Assembly: GCA_020216745.1 (NCBI GenBank)
Contig: JAIWNQ010000022.1
Location: forward strand, 1-10,000
Direction of reading: 5' to 3'
Source of the DNA: Candidatus Hydrogenedens sp.
GTDB taxonomy: Bacteria; Hydrogenedentota; Hydrogenedentia; Hydrogenedentales; Hydrogenedentaceae
Length of the DNA: 10,000 bases
The notes beneath the pieces were generated by a model that was not told where the DNA came from, ran no database searches, and saw only the letters and a list, made by a program, of their open reading frames with translations. Each line of letters opens with the position of its first letter. Positions within the stretch are counted from its first letter, which is position 1. The position numbers and the translations under genes are program-made. Below are positions 1 to 6,131 of this stretch, piece by piece.

Positions 1-1
1 T

Positions 2-67
2 TATAATGGCGGTACTGATGATGACGGAGCAGATTACATATACACCGGCTGTAAAATTTATTTCTAA
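2..67 (+). CDS. C-terminal tail of a plus-strand protein, cut by the window start
   Basis: The frame beginning at base 2 is open to a TAA at 65-67 and encodes about 21 residues including NGGTDDDGADYIYTGC, an acidic Gly/Asp-rich stretch that reads like the end of a secreted or surface protein. A perfect hairpin with a T-run follows 30 bp later, as expected after the end of a plus-strand gene. The neighbouring frame starting at base 3 is also open, to 80 (ending ISKIRT), so the frame choice is not certain. No function can be assigned from so short a piece. Confidence 0.4.
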   Translation, partial: YNGGTDDDGADYIYTGCKIYF

Positions 68-96
68 AATACGAACTTAATTCAAATATTAATTGA

Positions 97-131
97 GGGA
101 AGATACAATAAATATTGTATCTTCCCCTTTT
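97..131 (+). terminator. Rho-independent terminator with a 14-bp perfect stem
   Basis: The arms 97-110 (GGGAAGATACAATA) and 113-126 are exact reverse complements around an AA centre; a realistic loop is the central 4-6 nt. A C and then TTTT (128-131) follow on the plus strand. This matches an intrinsic terminator for the gene ending at 67. Read on the minus strand the hairpin is followed by CTCAATTAAT rather than a clean T-run, so it would be at best a weak stop for the prepilin gene that runs toward it from 266. Confidence 0.85.
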
Positions 132-265
132 ATTTACCCTTCAAAAATGTACAGCCTTATATTGCCTTATTCAAAATTATAGATGGGGATATATCATAGT
201 CAGCATTTCTTAACCACTTTATAAGTTTCATAAATCGCATCCCAAAATAAAAAAGCGTAAAAAAA

Positions 266-1234
266 TTAATGGTTATGGGCACCGTGATGTGACGCTTCGT
301 GGATAATAATTCCTCCACTGTTCACTGGGAATAAATTACCTTTGTTAATTTCAACATCTGGTTGTGGGACATATTTTAAGAATTCAACATGTCCATCCAT
401 ATATAGAACATTGCACCCACCAGGGACATGGTTAAAATGAGATGCCTCGTCACCAGATATTTCATCCCACACTACAGGTATAATAGATTGAGCCATGTTA
501 GCGTTACCTGGATTGTTAATATCGGTAATTAGAAACCGTTCAATTCCTTCACGTAAACGATATGCTTGTTTTGTACTTCCGAGGATAGAAGGGACAGGAA
601 GTGTCGGGAAAATCCAATCCTCATCTGCATACTGTTTACATTGTTGTGTCGTATTAGTTGGATTTGTTATTCGCTCTATTAATTCTTCCAAGGCTAATTC
701 AAAGAATTTAAAGTCTTCATCTAATTGAAACAGTGTCGGATTAACAGCCCAACCGAAATATACATAGGGATGTTCGTATACTTCACAAGGTTCAATTATT
801 CCGTTCTGATGCACAGAAACACCATTAAGTAGCATATGCCCTTCTGTTAACGCTTCTTCATAAGTAGTTGCTGGGTTTTTTCCTTCATCCCATAACTGCA
901 ATGCGGGACCTGCCCATGGTGAACTTGGACAGACCAAAACTTGAAAATCATTTAAATACTCTGGATATATCGTCTCCATGTCAATTATTGTGGCAAGACC
1001 CAAGGTTGGACTCCCATCACAATTAGTAGATTTAATAGGCGGAAACCGTTCTCCCTTTGCTTCATTTGCATACATTTTTAATGCCAGACCTAACTGTTTT
1101 AGGTTATTTGCACATGATGAGCGTCGTGCTGACTCTCGTGCTCGTGCCAGGGCTGGCAATAATATCGCCGCAAGAATGCCGATAATGGCTATAACAACAA
1201 GTAATTCTATTAAAGTAAAACCTTGCTTTTTCAT
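266..1234 (-). CDS. DUF1559-like type IV pilin-like protein (prepilin with C-terminal DG motif)
   Basis: This 322-residue protein has a class III leader [10 protein letters not shown]: cleavage is expected after G5, with the conserved E10 (E5 of the mature protein) and a hydrophobic helix at about 11-29. [21 protein letters not shown] (38-58) and the FQVLVCPSS block (97-105) are typical of the DUF1559/prepilin family expanded in Planctomycetes, Lentisphaerae and Hydrogenedentota. H269 through the DGHVEF block (280-285) is the processing-associated motif, here H-X10-DG rather than the usual H-X9-DG. Such proteins are thought to be pseudopilins handled by a PilD-like peptidase and exported by a type II secretion or type IV pilus machine. 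The start is supported by a GGAGAGGAGA Shine-Dalgarno at 1241-1250. No pilus or secretion genes lie nearby. The last 11 residues contain five histidines. The specific role is unknown. Confidence 0.9.
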   Translation of the reverse strand: MKKQGFTLIELLVVIAIIGILAAILLPALARARESARRSSCANNLKQLGLALKMYANEAKGERFPPIKSTNCDGSPTLGLATIIDMETIYPEYLNDFQVLVCPSSPWAGPALQLWDEGKNPATTYEEALTEGHMLLNGVSVHQNGIIEPCEVYEHPYVYFGWAVNPTLFQLDEDFKFFELALEELIERITNPTNTTQQCKQYADEDWIFPTLPVPSILGSTKQAYRLREGIERFLITDINNPGNANMAQSIIPVVWDEISGDEASHFNHVPGGCNVLYMDGHVEFLKYVPQPDVEINKGNLFPVNSGGIIIHEASHHGAHNH

Positions 1235-1259
1235 AGGTTAATCTCCTCTCCTAAAATAA

Positions 1260-1289
1260 ATAAAAATAATTAGAAAAATGAAACGTCAA
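1260..1289 (-). promoter_or_regulatory. Weak candidate promoter for the prepilin gene
   Basis: On the minus strand a TTGACG -35-like box (1284-1289) is followed, after 18 bp, by TTTTAT (1260-1265), which matches the -10 consensus at four of six positions. It would give a leader of about 20 nt ending in the strong Shine-Dalgarno. The region is very AT-rich, so such matches arise by chance; read-through from the gene at 1323-1658 is an alternative. Confidence 0.25.
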
Positions 1290-1322
1290 TTTTCAAACAC
1301 TCGATTATCAATCAAAAGTAGA

Positions 1323-1658
1323 TTAGCTAAAGAAAGGAGGGGCACGGGATGGAAATGTTAAAAGATATTCATACGAGAAATGTCTCTTTATCAGGAAATT
1401 CCACGATAATTGAAGGTAGAAAAAGGATATAAAACAATATAGGAAGGAAAAACTTACGATTTGCAATATAAACCAGCAAATGGGGCAAAACTCTTCAGAC
1501 TGTACCAGTGACCCGACGTCTCCATTGTTATAGCAACAATGACAATGAAACAAAAAAGCAGACAAAGCAGAAAAGTAGATTGTAAAAATTACAAACCAGA
1601 GTAGCCCCTTGCTAATATTATTGTCTTTGAGCTGATTTTTCATTTTGATTGTCATCAT
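1323..1658 (-). CDS. Small Cys/His-rich membrane protein, possibly DUF2946-like
   Basis: This 111-residue protein has two hydrophobic helices, about 19-37 and 62-84. Between them lies a short loop with FHCHCC (37-42) and a CPIC motif (C58, C61). The C-terminus carries SRAPP (104-108). The order His/Cys cluster, C-P-x-C, second helix, R-x-PP tail resembles small DUF2946-type membrane proteins as I remember them; that assignment is from memory of the pattern, not a search. The paired Cys and His suggest metal binding or redox chemistry at the membrane face, as inference. Support for a real gene comes from the strong promoter at 1686-1715 placed about 20 nt upstream. Against it, no Shine-Dalgarno is visible before ATGATG, and the minus strand is T-rich here, which inflates Phe and Leu. 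The prepilin gene follows 88 bp downstream on the same strand. Confidence 0.6.
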   Translation of the reverse strand: MMTIKMKNQLKDNNISKGLLWFVIFTIYFSALSAFLFHCHCCYNNGDVGSLVQSEEFCPICWFILQIVSFSFLYCFISFFYLQLSWNFLIKRHFSYEYLLTFPSRAPPFFS

Positions 1659-1665
1659 CGTTATT

Positions 1666-1684
1666 CGTATTACAAAGTAATACG
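1666..1684. repeat. 8-bp inverted repeat at the start site of the small membrane-protein promoter
   Basis: CGTATTAC (1666-1673) and GTAATACG (1677-1684) are perfect reverse complements separated by AAA. The repeat begins 2 bp downstream of the minus-strand -10 box (1686-1691) and covers the expected transcription start near 1679. That is a typical repressor operator position. It could instead form a small hairpin at the very 5' end of the mRNA. The regulator is unknown. Confidence 0.5.
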
Positions 1685-1685
1685 T

Positions 1686-1715
1686 ATTATATACCTATTT
1701 ATAAAAGTATTTCAA
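1686..1715 (-). promoter_or_regulatory. Sigma70-type promoter reading leftward into 1658-1323
   Basis: Read on the minus strand, TTGAAA (1710-1715) and a perfect TATAAT (1686-1691) are separated by 18 bp. This is the best -35/-10 pair in the window. Transcription would start near 1679, about 20 nt before the ATG of the small Cys/His membrane protein, and could continue into the prepilin gene. It is divergent from the yqeY promoter, about 90 bp away. Confidence 0.6.
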
Positions 1716-1758
1716 GTATTTTATGTACTATACAGAAATTTCACCTATTTTTTGAAGT

Positions 1759-1774
1759 TTCCTAAATTTAGGAA
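1759..1774. promoter_or_regulatory. Perfect 16-bp palindrome upstream of the yqeY -10 box; putative operator
   Basis: TTCCTAAATTTAGGAA reads identically on both strands. It ends 5 bp before the -10 box at 1780-1785 and overlaps the place where a -35 box would sit, so a dimeric regulator bound here would compete with RNA polymerase. The centre is A/T only, but the CCTAAATTTAGG core with flanking TT/AA is longer than expected for random AT-rich DNA. Its hairpin is too short, and lacks a following T-run, to be a terminator. Confidence 0.5.
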
Positions 1775-1776
1775 TA

Positions 1777-1785
1777 TGATATAAT
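1777..1785 (+). promoter_or_regulatory. Extended -10 promoter for yqeY
   Basis: TGATATAAT is an exact TGn-TATAAT extended -10 element. No good -35 lies at the right distance (TTGAAG at 1752-1757 is 22 bp away), which fits an extended -10 promoter that needs none. Transcription would start near 1792 and give a leader of about 43 nt that ends in a strong AAGGAG at 1821-1826, 8 nt before the ATG. Confidence 0.6.
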
Positions 1786-1834
1786 TGCATGGGATATAGT
1801 TTTAGTTCCAAAGGAATTAAAAGGAGAAACTTTT

Positions 1835-2281
1835 ATGAGCATAATGAATACTGTTCAGGAAGCAATGAAACAGGCTATGAAAGACAGGGATACGATACGT
1901 TTGGAAACCTTGCGAATGGTGAAGTCTGCATTATTGCTTAAAGAGAAGTCGACTGCACGAACTGAAGAAATGTCTGACAATGAAGCCATTGCTACACTAC
2001 GTAGTGAGATTCGAAAACGGAAAGATAGTATTGAAGTATTCAAGCAATTAGGGAAGGATGAAGAGGTAGCCAAATTAGAAAAGGAAATATCTGTCATTGA
2101 AGAATTTTTACCACAACAATTAAGTCGTGAGGAAGTTGTCCAGCGAGTAAAACAATATCTCGCCGAGCATCCTGATATGAATCACGCTGGCAAGCTAACA
2201 GGTGCAATGAAGAAGGAATTAGGCGAAACAGTTGATGGCAAACTTTTGAACGAGGTTTGTCGCGAATTGCTTGGTGGATAA
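1835..2281 (+). CDS. yqeY: GatB/YqeY domain protein
   Basis: The 148-residue length and sequence match the stand-alone YqeY family: an N-terminal helical part with MKDRDTIRLETLRMVKSALL (15-34), a charged helical middle containing RSEIRKRKDSIEVFKQLGK, the IEEFLPQQLS turn near 88-97, and a C-terminal small helical domain ending in a GKLTGAMKKELG-type segment and a VDGKLLNEVCRELL helix. The C-terminal part is homologous to the tRNA-binding tail of GatB, the amidotransferase subunit that makes Gln-tRNA and Asn-tRNA, so tRNA binding is suspected; the cellular role of YqeY is not established. It is cytosolic. The start is fixed by AAGGAG 8 nt upstream. It appears to be a single-gene unit with its own extended -10 promoter and a hairpin at its stop codon. 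It is often found near rpsU and dnaG in other bacteria, but not here. Confidence 0.92.
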   Translation: MSIMNTVQEAMKQAMKDRDTIRLETLRMVKSALLLKEKSTARTEEMSDNEAIATLRSEIRKRKDSIEVFKQLGKDEEVAKLEKEISVIEEFLPQQLSREEVVQRVKQYLAEHPDMNHAGKLTGAMKKELGETVDGKLLNEVCRELLGG

Positions 2282-2304
2282 ATATAACATATTTATCTCT
2301 TTTA
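2277..2304 (+). terminator. Weak AT-rich hairpin at the end of yqeY
   Basis: GATAAATAT (2277-2285) and ATATTTATC (2289-2297) are perfect complements around AAC. The left arm includes the yqeY stop codon, and TCTTTTA follows on the plus strand. The position between two convergent genes fits a terminator, but eight of the nine pairs are A-T, so the stem would be weak. On the minus strand no T-run follows. Confidence 0.4.
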
Positions 2305-3252
2305 CTACTTTGTTTTACCCATTTGCCGTAAAATAGAGAGGGCAACATCGGGTTTGTTTGTAATAATAGCGTCTACACCCCACTCAGCAAATTTCCGTAT
2401 CTCTTCTTCTTTATCTACTGTCCATACAGCAACAGTTTGTCCATTTGCATGAAATTGATTAAGTCGTTCCTGAGTAAGACTATCCTTACTGACATTCATG
2501 CCTGGGGCATTTAGTAATTTCCCGAATAGTACATAGTAATTCCACCACTCGGGATGTTTCTCCGACTCTTCACCAAGAAACTCTGTTCTCAAATCTGGTG
2601 CTTCATTAATTGCTGTAAAGAAAATTATTGGTGAAAAGGTCTGTAATACAACTTGTTTCTCCATTTTTAGTTTTCGAACTGTTTCAATAGTTTCTTTAGC
2701 TAAGAGAACATTTCTCGAATTACTTCCGTAAATAATATCTTCTAATTTCTTCTTCAATTCTGGGGTCATCTTATCTTTGCCGTGAATATTCATAATAATT
2801 AAAGGGATGATGGGGTCGTCATTGTCACTACTTTTAATTTCAATATACACACCAATCTTATTTTTCTTTGCGAGTTTAAGGGCTTGCTCGAGGGAGGGTA
2901 AGTGTTCCCCTTTAAACTCTGGAGAATACCATGAACCCGCATCAAGAATTTTTAATTCATCCCATTTCTTTTCTGTTACTTTTCCTTCCACACCAGTAAC
3001 CCTTTTTAGCTCATCATCATGAATCACCACCAGTTTATTATCTGCTGTTAAATGTATATCCAACTCAAACCAATGTGCACCTAATTCTGATGCTTTTTTA
3101 AATGACACTAATGTATTTTCTGGGGCATATGCACTTGCTCCACGATGAGCAATGACATCGATGCACCCTTCCGGTGCTCCGGGGACAAAGTATGTGGCAC
3201 AACCTAAACATAACATCGGTGTTAATAAAACTAAATATCTCGTTTCAAACAT
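2305..3252 (-). CDS. Glycerophosphodiester phosphodiesterase, probable lipoprotein
   Basis: This 315-residue enzyme should hydrolyse glycerophosphodiesters to an alcohol and glycerol 3-phosphate. The GDPD fold is clear: HRGASAYAPENT (36-47) holds the catalytic H36 and R37, E63 and D65 lie in the FELDIHLT strand, and the second catalytic His is H78 in VVIHDDELKRVTG. Further conserved blocks are LPSLEQAL (118-125), IEIK with E138 and K140, and the C-terminal VWTVD (W277) plus GVDAIITNKPD. The N-terminus has a short hydrophobic stretch ending in LCLGC (C18). This is an imperfect lipobox because Cys rather than Leu is at -3, so the protein is likely tethered in the periplasm. An insertion of about 35 residues follows the E-x-K strand. 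The start has AAAGGAG 7 nt upstream. The gene converges on yqeY (23-bp gap) and diverges from the aminotransferase gene. Family is certain; substrate and lipidation are inferred. Confidence 0.93.
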   Translation of the reverse strand: MFETRYLVLLTPMLCLGCATYFVPGAPEGCIDVIAHRGASAYAPENTLVSFKKASELGAHWFELDIHLTADNKLVVIHDDELKRVTGVEGKVTEKKWDELKILDAGSWYSPEFKGEHLPSLEQALKLAKKNKIGVYIEIKSSDNDDPIIPLIIMNIHGKDKMTPELKKKLEDIIYGSNSRNVLLAKETIETVRKLKMEKQVVLQTFSPIIFFTAINEAPDLRTEFLGEESEKHPEWWNYYVLFGKLLNAPGMNVSKDSLTQERLNQFHANGQTVAVWTVDKEEEIRKFAEWGVDAIITNKPDVALSILRQMGKTK

Positions 3253-3307
3253 ATTAATACTCCTTTGTGTTTTTATTGTATTTCATGATTTTCAGTAATA
3301 AAAATTG

Positions 3308-3313
3308 TATAAT
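3308..3313 (+). promoter_or_regulatory. Candidate -10 box in the divergent gap before the aminotransferase
   Basis: The 125-bp gap between the two divergent genes contains a perfect TATAAT at 3308-3313 on the plus strand, 65 bp before the aminotransferase ATG. The matching -35 position (about 3285-3291) is poor. On the minus strand, overlapping TACAAT-like boxes at about 3304-3309 and 3275-3280 could serve the phosphodiesterase gene. The two genes therefore probably share this short region, but the exact promoters are uncertain. Confidence 0.4.
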
Positions 3314-3365
3314 ATTACCTTTACTAAAATCATATTCATTTTCACACCAAGGGACTAAACTTTTT

Positions 3366-3370
3366 AAGGA
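3366..3370 (+). promoter_or_regulatory. Shine-Dalgarno that sets the aminotransferase start
   Basis: AAGGA lies 7 nt before ATG 3378. The same frame is open back to an ATG at 3267, but that start has no Shine-Dalgarno, lies upstream of the probable -10 box at 3308, and would add 37 residues (MFLLYFMIFSNKN...) unlike any DegT-family N-terminus. Confidence 0.75.
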
Positions 3371-3377
3371 TAGAACT

Positions 3378-4490
3378 ATGCATGTTCCTATGCTAAACCT
3401 TCGGGCTCAGTATGAAGCCATTCGGGATGAAATTCAGCAAGCAATAGCGGAAGTGTTGGAAACCCAGCAATTTCGCGGAGGTCAAATCCTTTCACAATTT
3501 GAAGAGGATATAAAAAACTTTATCCAATGTAGATATGCAATTGGTGTAGGCTCAGGGACAGACGCATTAATCTTAGCATTAAAGGCGATAGGTATCAAAT
3601 CAGGCGATGAAATTATCACCACTCCTTTTTCATTTATTGCAACAGCAAGTAGTATTGTTCATGCGGGCGGAACACCTGTCTTTGCAGACATCGAACCTGA
3701 CACATATCACTTAAATCCAAAGGAAGTAGAGAACCAAATAACGGAACGAACACGAGCAATACTACCAGTGCATTTGTATGGTCAATGTGTTGATATGCCT
3801 CTATTTTTATCTTTAGCGGAAAAATATTCCCTTTATATCATAGAAGATTCCGCACAAAGTTTGGGTGCCAGTCTTCATAATAAAAAAGCAGGTGCATGGG
3901 GCCATGTTGCGTGTTTCAGTTTTTATCCAACGAAAAACTTAGGAGCCATGGGAGAAGGTGGTTTAGTTACCACAAACTATGAAGAGATTGCTAACAATGT
4001 GATGTTATTGCGTTGTCATGGCTCACAAAAGACGTATGAACATGAACTAATTGGCTATAACTCCCATCTACATACATTACAGGCGAATGTATTGAGGGTG
4101 AAACTTCGGTATCTTGAAAAATGGAATGAGAAACGTCGTGAAATTGCACGGTATTATACTCAGCACTTAAACGAATTGCCTGAACTTCAATTGCCGATAG
4201 AACGGGCAGGTAGTGTTCCAGTTTATCATCAGTATGTCATCCGTATTCCTCAACGAGATTCAGCACAAAAGTATCTTCGGGAACAAGGAATAGCCACTGC
4301 TATATTCTATCCAATCCCCATACATCGGCAACCCTGTTCTTCAACATTTCCCTCATCATCTAACTCCTATCCAGAGGCAGAAAAAGCTTCAAAGGAAGTA
4401 TTGGCACTGCCTATTTATCCTGAACTGACGTATGAACAAATAGATTATGTTATTGACAAAATAAAAGATTTTTTAGTGCACATAAGATAA
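3378..4490 (+). CDS. DegT/DnrJ/EryC1/StrS family PLP-dependent sugar aminotransferase
   Basis: This 370-residue fold-type I aminotransferase should transfer an amino group, usually from glutamate, to a keto-sugar nucleotide to make an amino sugar for surface polysaccharide, O-antigen or a glycan. Visible motifs: the N-terminal VPMLNLRAQY and FRGG (33-35) of the family, GSGTDAL (58-64) for the PLP phosphate, TTPFSFIATASS (81-92), VHLYGQ (131-136), IEDSAQSLGA (155-164) with D157 contacting the PLP ring nitrogen, and FYPTKNLGAMGEGG (182-195) with K186 as the Schiff-base lysine. GYNSHLHTLQA (227-237) is the variant of the usual G-x-N-S/Y-R-x-D-x-x-Q-A block; His and Thr replace the usual Arg and acidic residue positions. 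The C-terminal part has the YPIPIHRQP loop typical of sugar aminotransferases. Length is normal. It is transcribed alone on the plus strand, and its last 18 bp overlap the end of the convergent sugar kinase gene. The sugar substrate cannot be told from sequence. Confidence 0.93.
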   Translation: MHVPMLNLRAQYEAIRDEIQQAIAEVLETQQFRGGQILSQFEEDIKNFIQCRYAIGVGSGTDALILALKAIGIKSGDEIITTPFSFIATASSIVHAGGTPVFADIEPDTYHLNPKEVENQITERTRAILPVHLYGQCVDMPLFLSLAEKYSLYIIEDSAQSLGASLHNKKAGAWGHVACFSFYPTKNLGAMGEGGLVTTNYEEIANNVMLLRCHGSQKTYEHELIGYNSHLHTLQANVLRVKLRYLEKWNEKRREIARYYTQHLNELPELQLPIERAGSVPVYHQYVIRIPQRDSAQKYLREQGIATAIFYPIPIHRQPCSSTFPSSSNSYPEAEKASKEVLALPIYPELTYEQIDYVIDKIKDFLVHIR

Positions 4491-6131
4491 ATATGGAGCG
4501 GGAAGAATTCCTGCACCCTGAGTAGAGTTGTGTTCGTATACAGATTTTTTTGCCACCTCCAGAGAAAGGGGCTCATTGGTTCCAGCCCATTTAGCATAAT
4601 CCTCAGAGGCAAGCCAATCTTGCAATGCCTGTTTAACAGCGGGCACATCTTTTTTCATACACAGACTTAAGACGACTCCTCCTAAACCTGCTCCTGTTAA
4701 GCAGGAACCTAATGCACCATGTTGATTCGCAATGTCAACTATTCGGTCTAATACTGGAGTACTTGCCCCAAAATCGCCAGGTAATGAAAATGGTTCAATT
4801 TCAAGGTCATCATATACAAATAATATATCATCATTAACCTCGCGATGGAATGGTTTTCCTACCGAATCTATAATTCGGTCTCCATTATGTCCTAACGTCA
4901 TTAGATAACCAGCCATGGAAACATTACCCTGACGTATAGCCTCACAGAAAGCCTTTGCTCGAAGCGATTCACAAATACCGAAAACAAGTGGCCCACGGAT
5001 AGAAACCTCTCTGGGTCGATTTTCCTCCAATAGATGTCCATAATAACGCTCATAAAGTTCTTGAATGTCTGGAATTTTAAACTCATGAAGGAGAGATTCG
5101 ACAGAAAGCGTGGATGGGATAGAACGAAACAATTTATACAGAAGTCGTTTGTTACCTAATTTTTCAGGTGTAAAATCAGCGAGGGTTTGAAATTGTGCTA
5201 ACTCTTCCTGAGTAAACCCTTGCTGTTTCATGATTTCGGCTAATATTTTCAGAGCAACAGAATAAGCAAATCGATTTTTTATATAAGATACCGCATGGGT
5301 AGAACTAATATCTCTCCGCATCTTCGAGTCTGTAATAACAATAGAGACATCTTCAGGAAATGGCAAATATTCTTTTTCAAGGATTTCTGCTGTTATAGGA
5401 TGCAACCTTATACCTAAAATAAAACCTCGTCTCCCTAATAATTCCGCTGTTTGGTCGCTAAGTCCACTTCGTGCACCTGTAAACCACTCGGCATCCTGCA
5501 CCATTTTCAGTTTTGTAGTTTCATCAAAATTGAGACGTGTTATGTACATAATAGCGTTTAAAAGAGTCAAACACAAAGCATGTGATGAACTTAAAGCGGA
5601 ACCTTCTGGAATATCACCACCGATAACAGCATTAATACCTGTTGTAAGAGGTGTAGATATTTGTTTTGCAGTCCGAAGCAAAATTCCGCGGATAAACTGA
5701 TGCCAATGCATAGTAGCGTCTGTATTATTTTGGGCTTGTTGGCAAATCTCCATCCAGGGAGAGTTTATTGGATATTTTTCTAACAGTTCACGAAACTTGG
5801 CTTGAAAGGGTTTGTGTTTTGTTTCAAGATTATGTAGATTGAAAACATCATCATCTCGAATTTGTCCGATAAGAAGGATTTCTTGTTCAATAGTCATTAA
5901 ATTCAAAAAACCACCATGGGTATCTACATGCATCCCACGCAAATTAATTCTACCCGGACAACGGACAATAAATACCGCCTGGTCACCAAATATCTCAATA
6001 AACCGATACATTAAATTGAGAATTAGTGGTATACGGCTCTGACCAGAAACACCATATGCTTCACTCAAAAACTGCCTTCGTTCCGATGTATCACGTATTA
6101 AAAAATCTATCCATTTGCTCGCTAATATCAT
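4473..6131 (-). CDS. Galactokinase-family GHMP kinase with an altered sugar-binding signature
   Basis: This 552-residue protein has the galactokinase order of motifs: PGRINLRGMHVDTHGG (59-74), the ATP loop GGDIPEGSALSSSHA (171-185), SGLSDQ (222-227) with the likely catalytic base D226, a TDSKMRRDISSTHAVSYIKNR-type segment (268 onward) matching the family's Tyr/Arg helix, ESLRAKAF (388-395), and the third motif GSCLTGAGLGGVVLSL (475-490). It should phosphorylate a sugar at C1 in the cytosol. Two features are odd. The classic GEHTDY is GMHVDT, so the Glu that contacts galactose O6 is Met67, while H68, D70 and R61 are kept. It is also about 150 residues longer than standard galactokinase (roughly 390), with an N-terminal extension of about 57 residues and an insertion near 300-370. 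The substrate may be another sugar such as arabinose or a uronic acid; this is inference. Its ATG overlaps the preceding TGA as ATGA and has no Shine-Dalgarno, so translation is probably coupled. Confidence 0.88.
   Translation of the reverse strand: MILASKWIDFLIRDTSERRQFLSEAYGVSGQSRIPLILNLMYRFIEIFGDQAVFIVRCPGRINLRGMHVDTHGGFLNLMTIEQEILLIGQIRDDDVFNLHNLETKHKPFQAKFRELLEKYPINSPWMEICQQAQNNTDATMHWHQFIRGILLRTAKQISTPLTTGINAVIGGDIPEGSALSSSHALCLTLLNAIMYITRLNFDETTKLKMVQDAEWFTGARSGLSDQTAELLGRRGFILGIRLHPITAEILEKEYLPFPEDVSIVITDSKMRRDISSTHAVSYIKNRFAYSVALKILAEIMKQQGFTQEELAQFQTLADFTPEKLGNKRLLYKLFRSIPSTLSVESLLHEFKIPDIQELYERYYGHLLEENRPREVSIRGPLVFGICESLRAKAFCEAIRQGNVSMAGYLMTLGHNGDRIIDSVGKPFHREVNDDILFVYDDLEIEPFSLPGDFGASTPVLDRIVDIANQHGALGSCLTGAGLGGVVLSLCMKKDVPAVKQALQDWLASEDYAKWAGTNEPLSLEVAKKSVYEHNSTQGAGILPAPYLSYVH

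Noticed and set aside
978..1241. 87-codon plus-strand open frame opposite the prepilin leader
   Set aside because: It is antisense to the most conserved part of the prepilin and has no family resemblance of its own.
1349..1432. 27-codon plus-strand reading frame starting with ATG 8 nt after a perfect GGAGG
   Set aside because: The GGAGG is the complement of the codons for the Pro-Pro-Phe-Phe end of the minus-strand membrane protein, so it is explained by that gene. The peptide has no recognisable features and no promoter was seen.
3267..3377. Upstream in-frame ATG extending the aminotransferase by 37 residues
   Set aside because: It lacks a Shine-Dalgarno, lies upstream of the likely -10 box at 3308, and the added residues are unlike the family. 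ATG 3378 with AAGGA fits.
4445..4648. 67-codon minus-strand frame overlapping the end of the sugar kinase
   Set aside because: It is out of frame with the kinase, whose family-like sequence continues through this region, and it has no recognisable motif.
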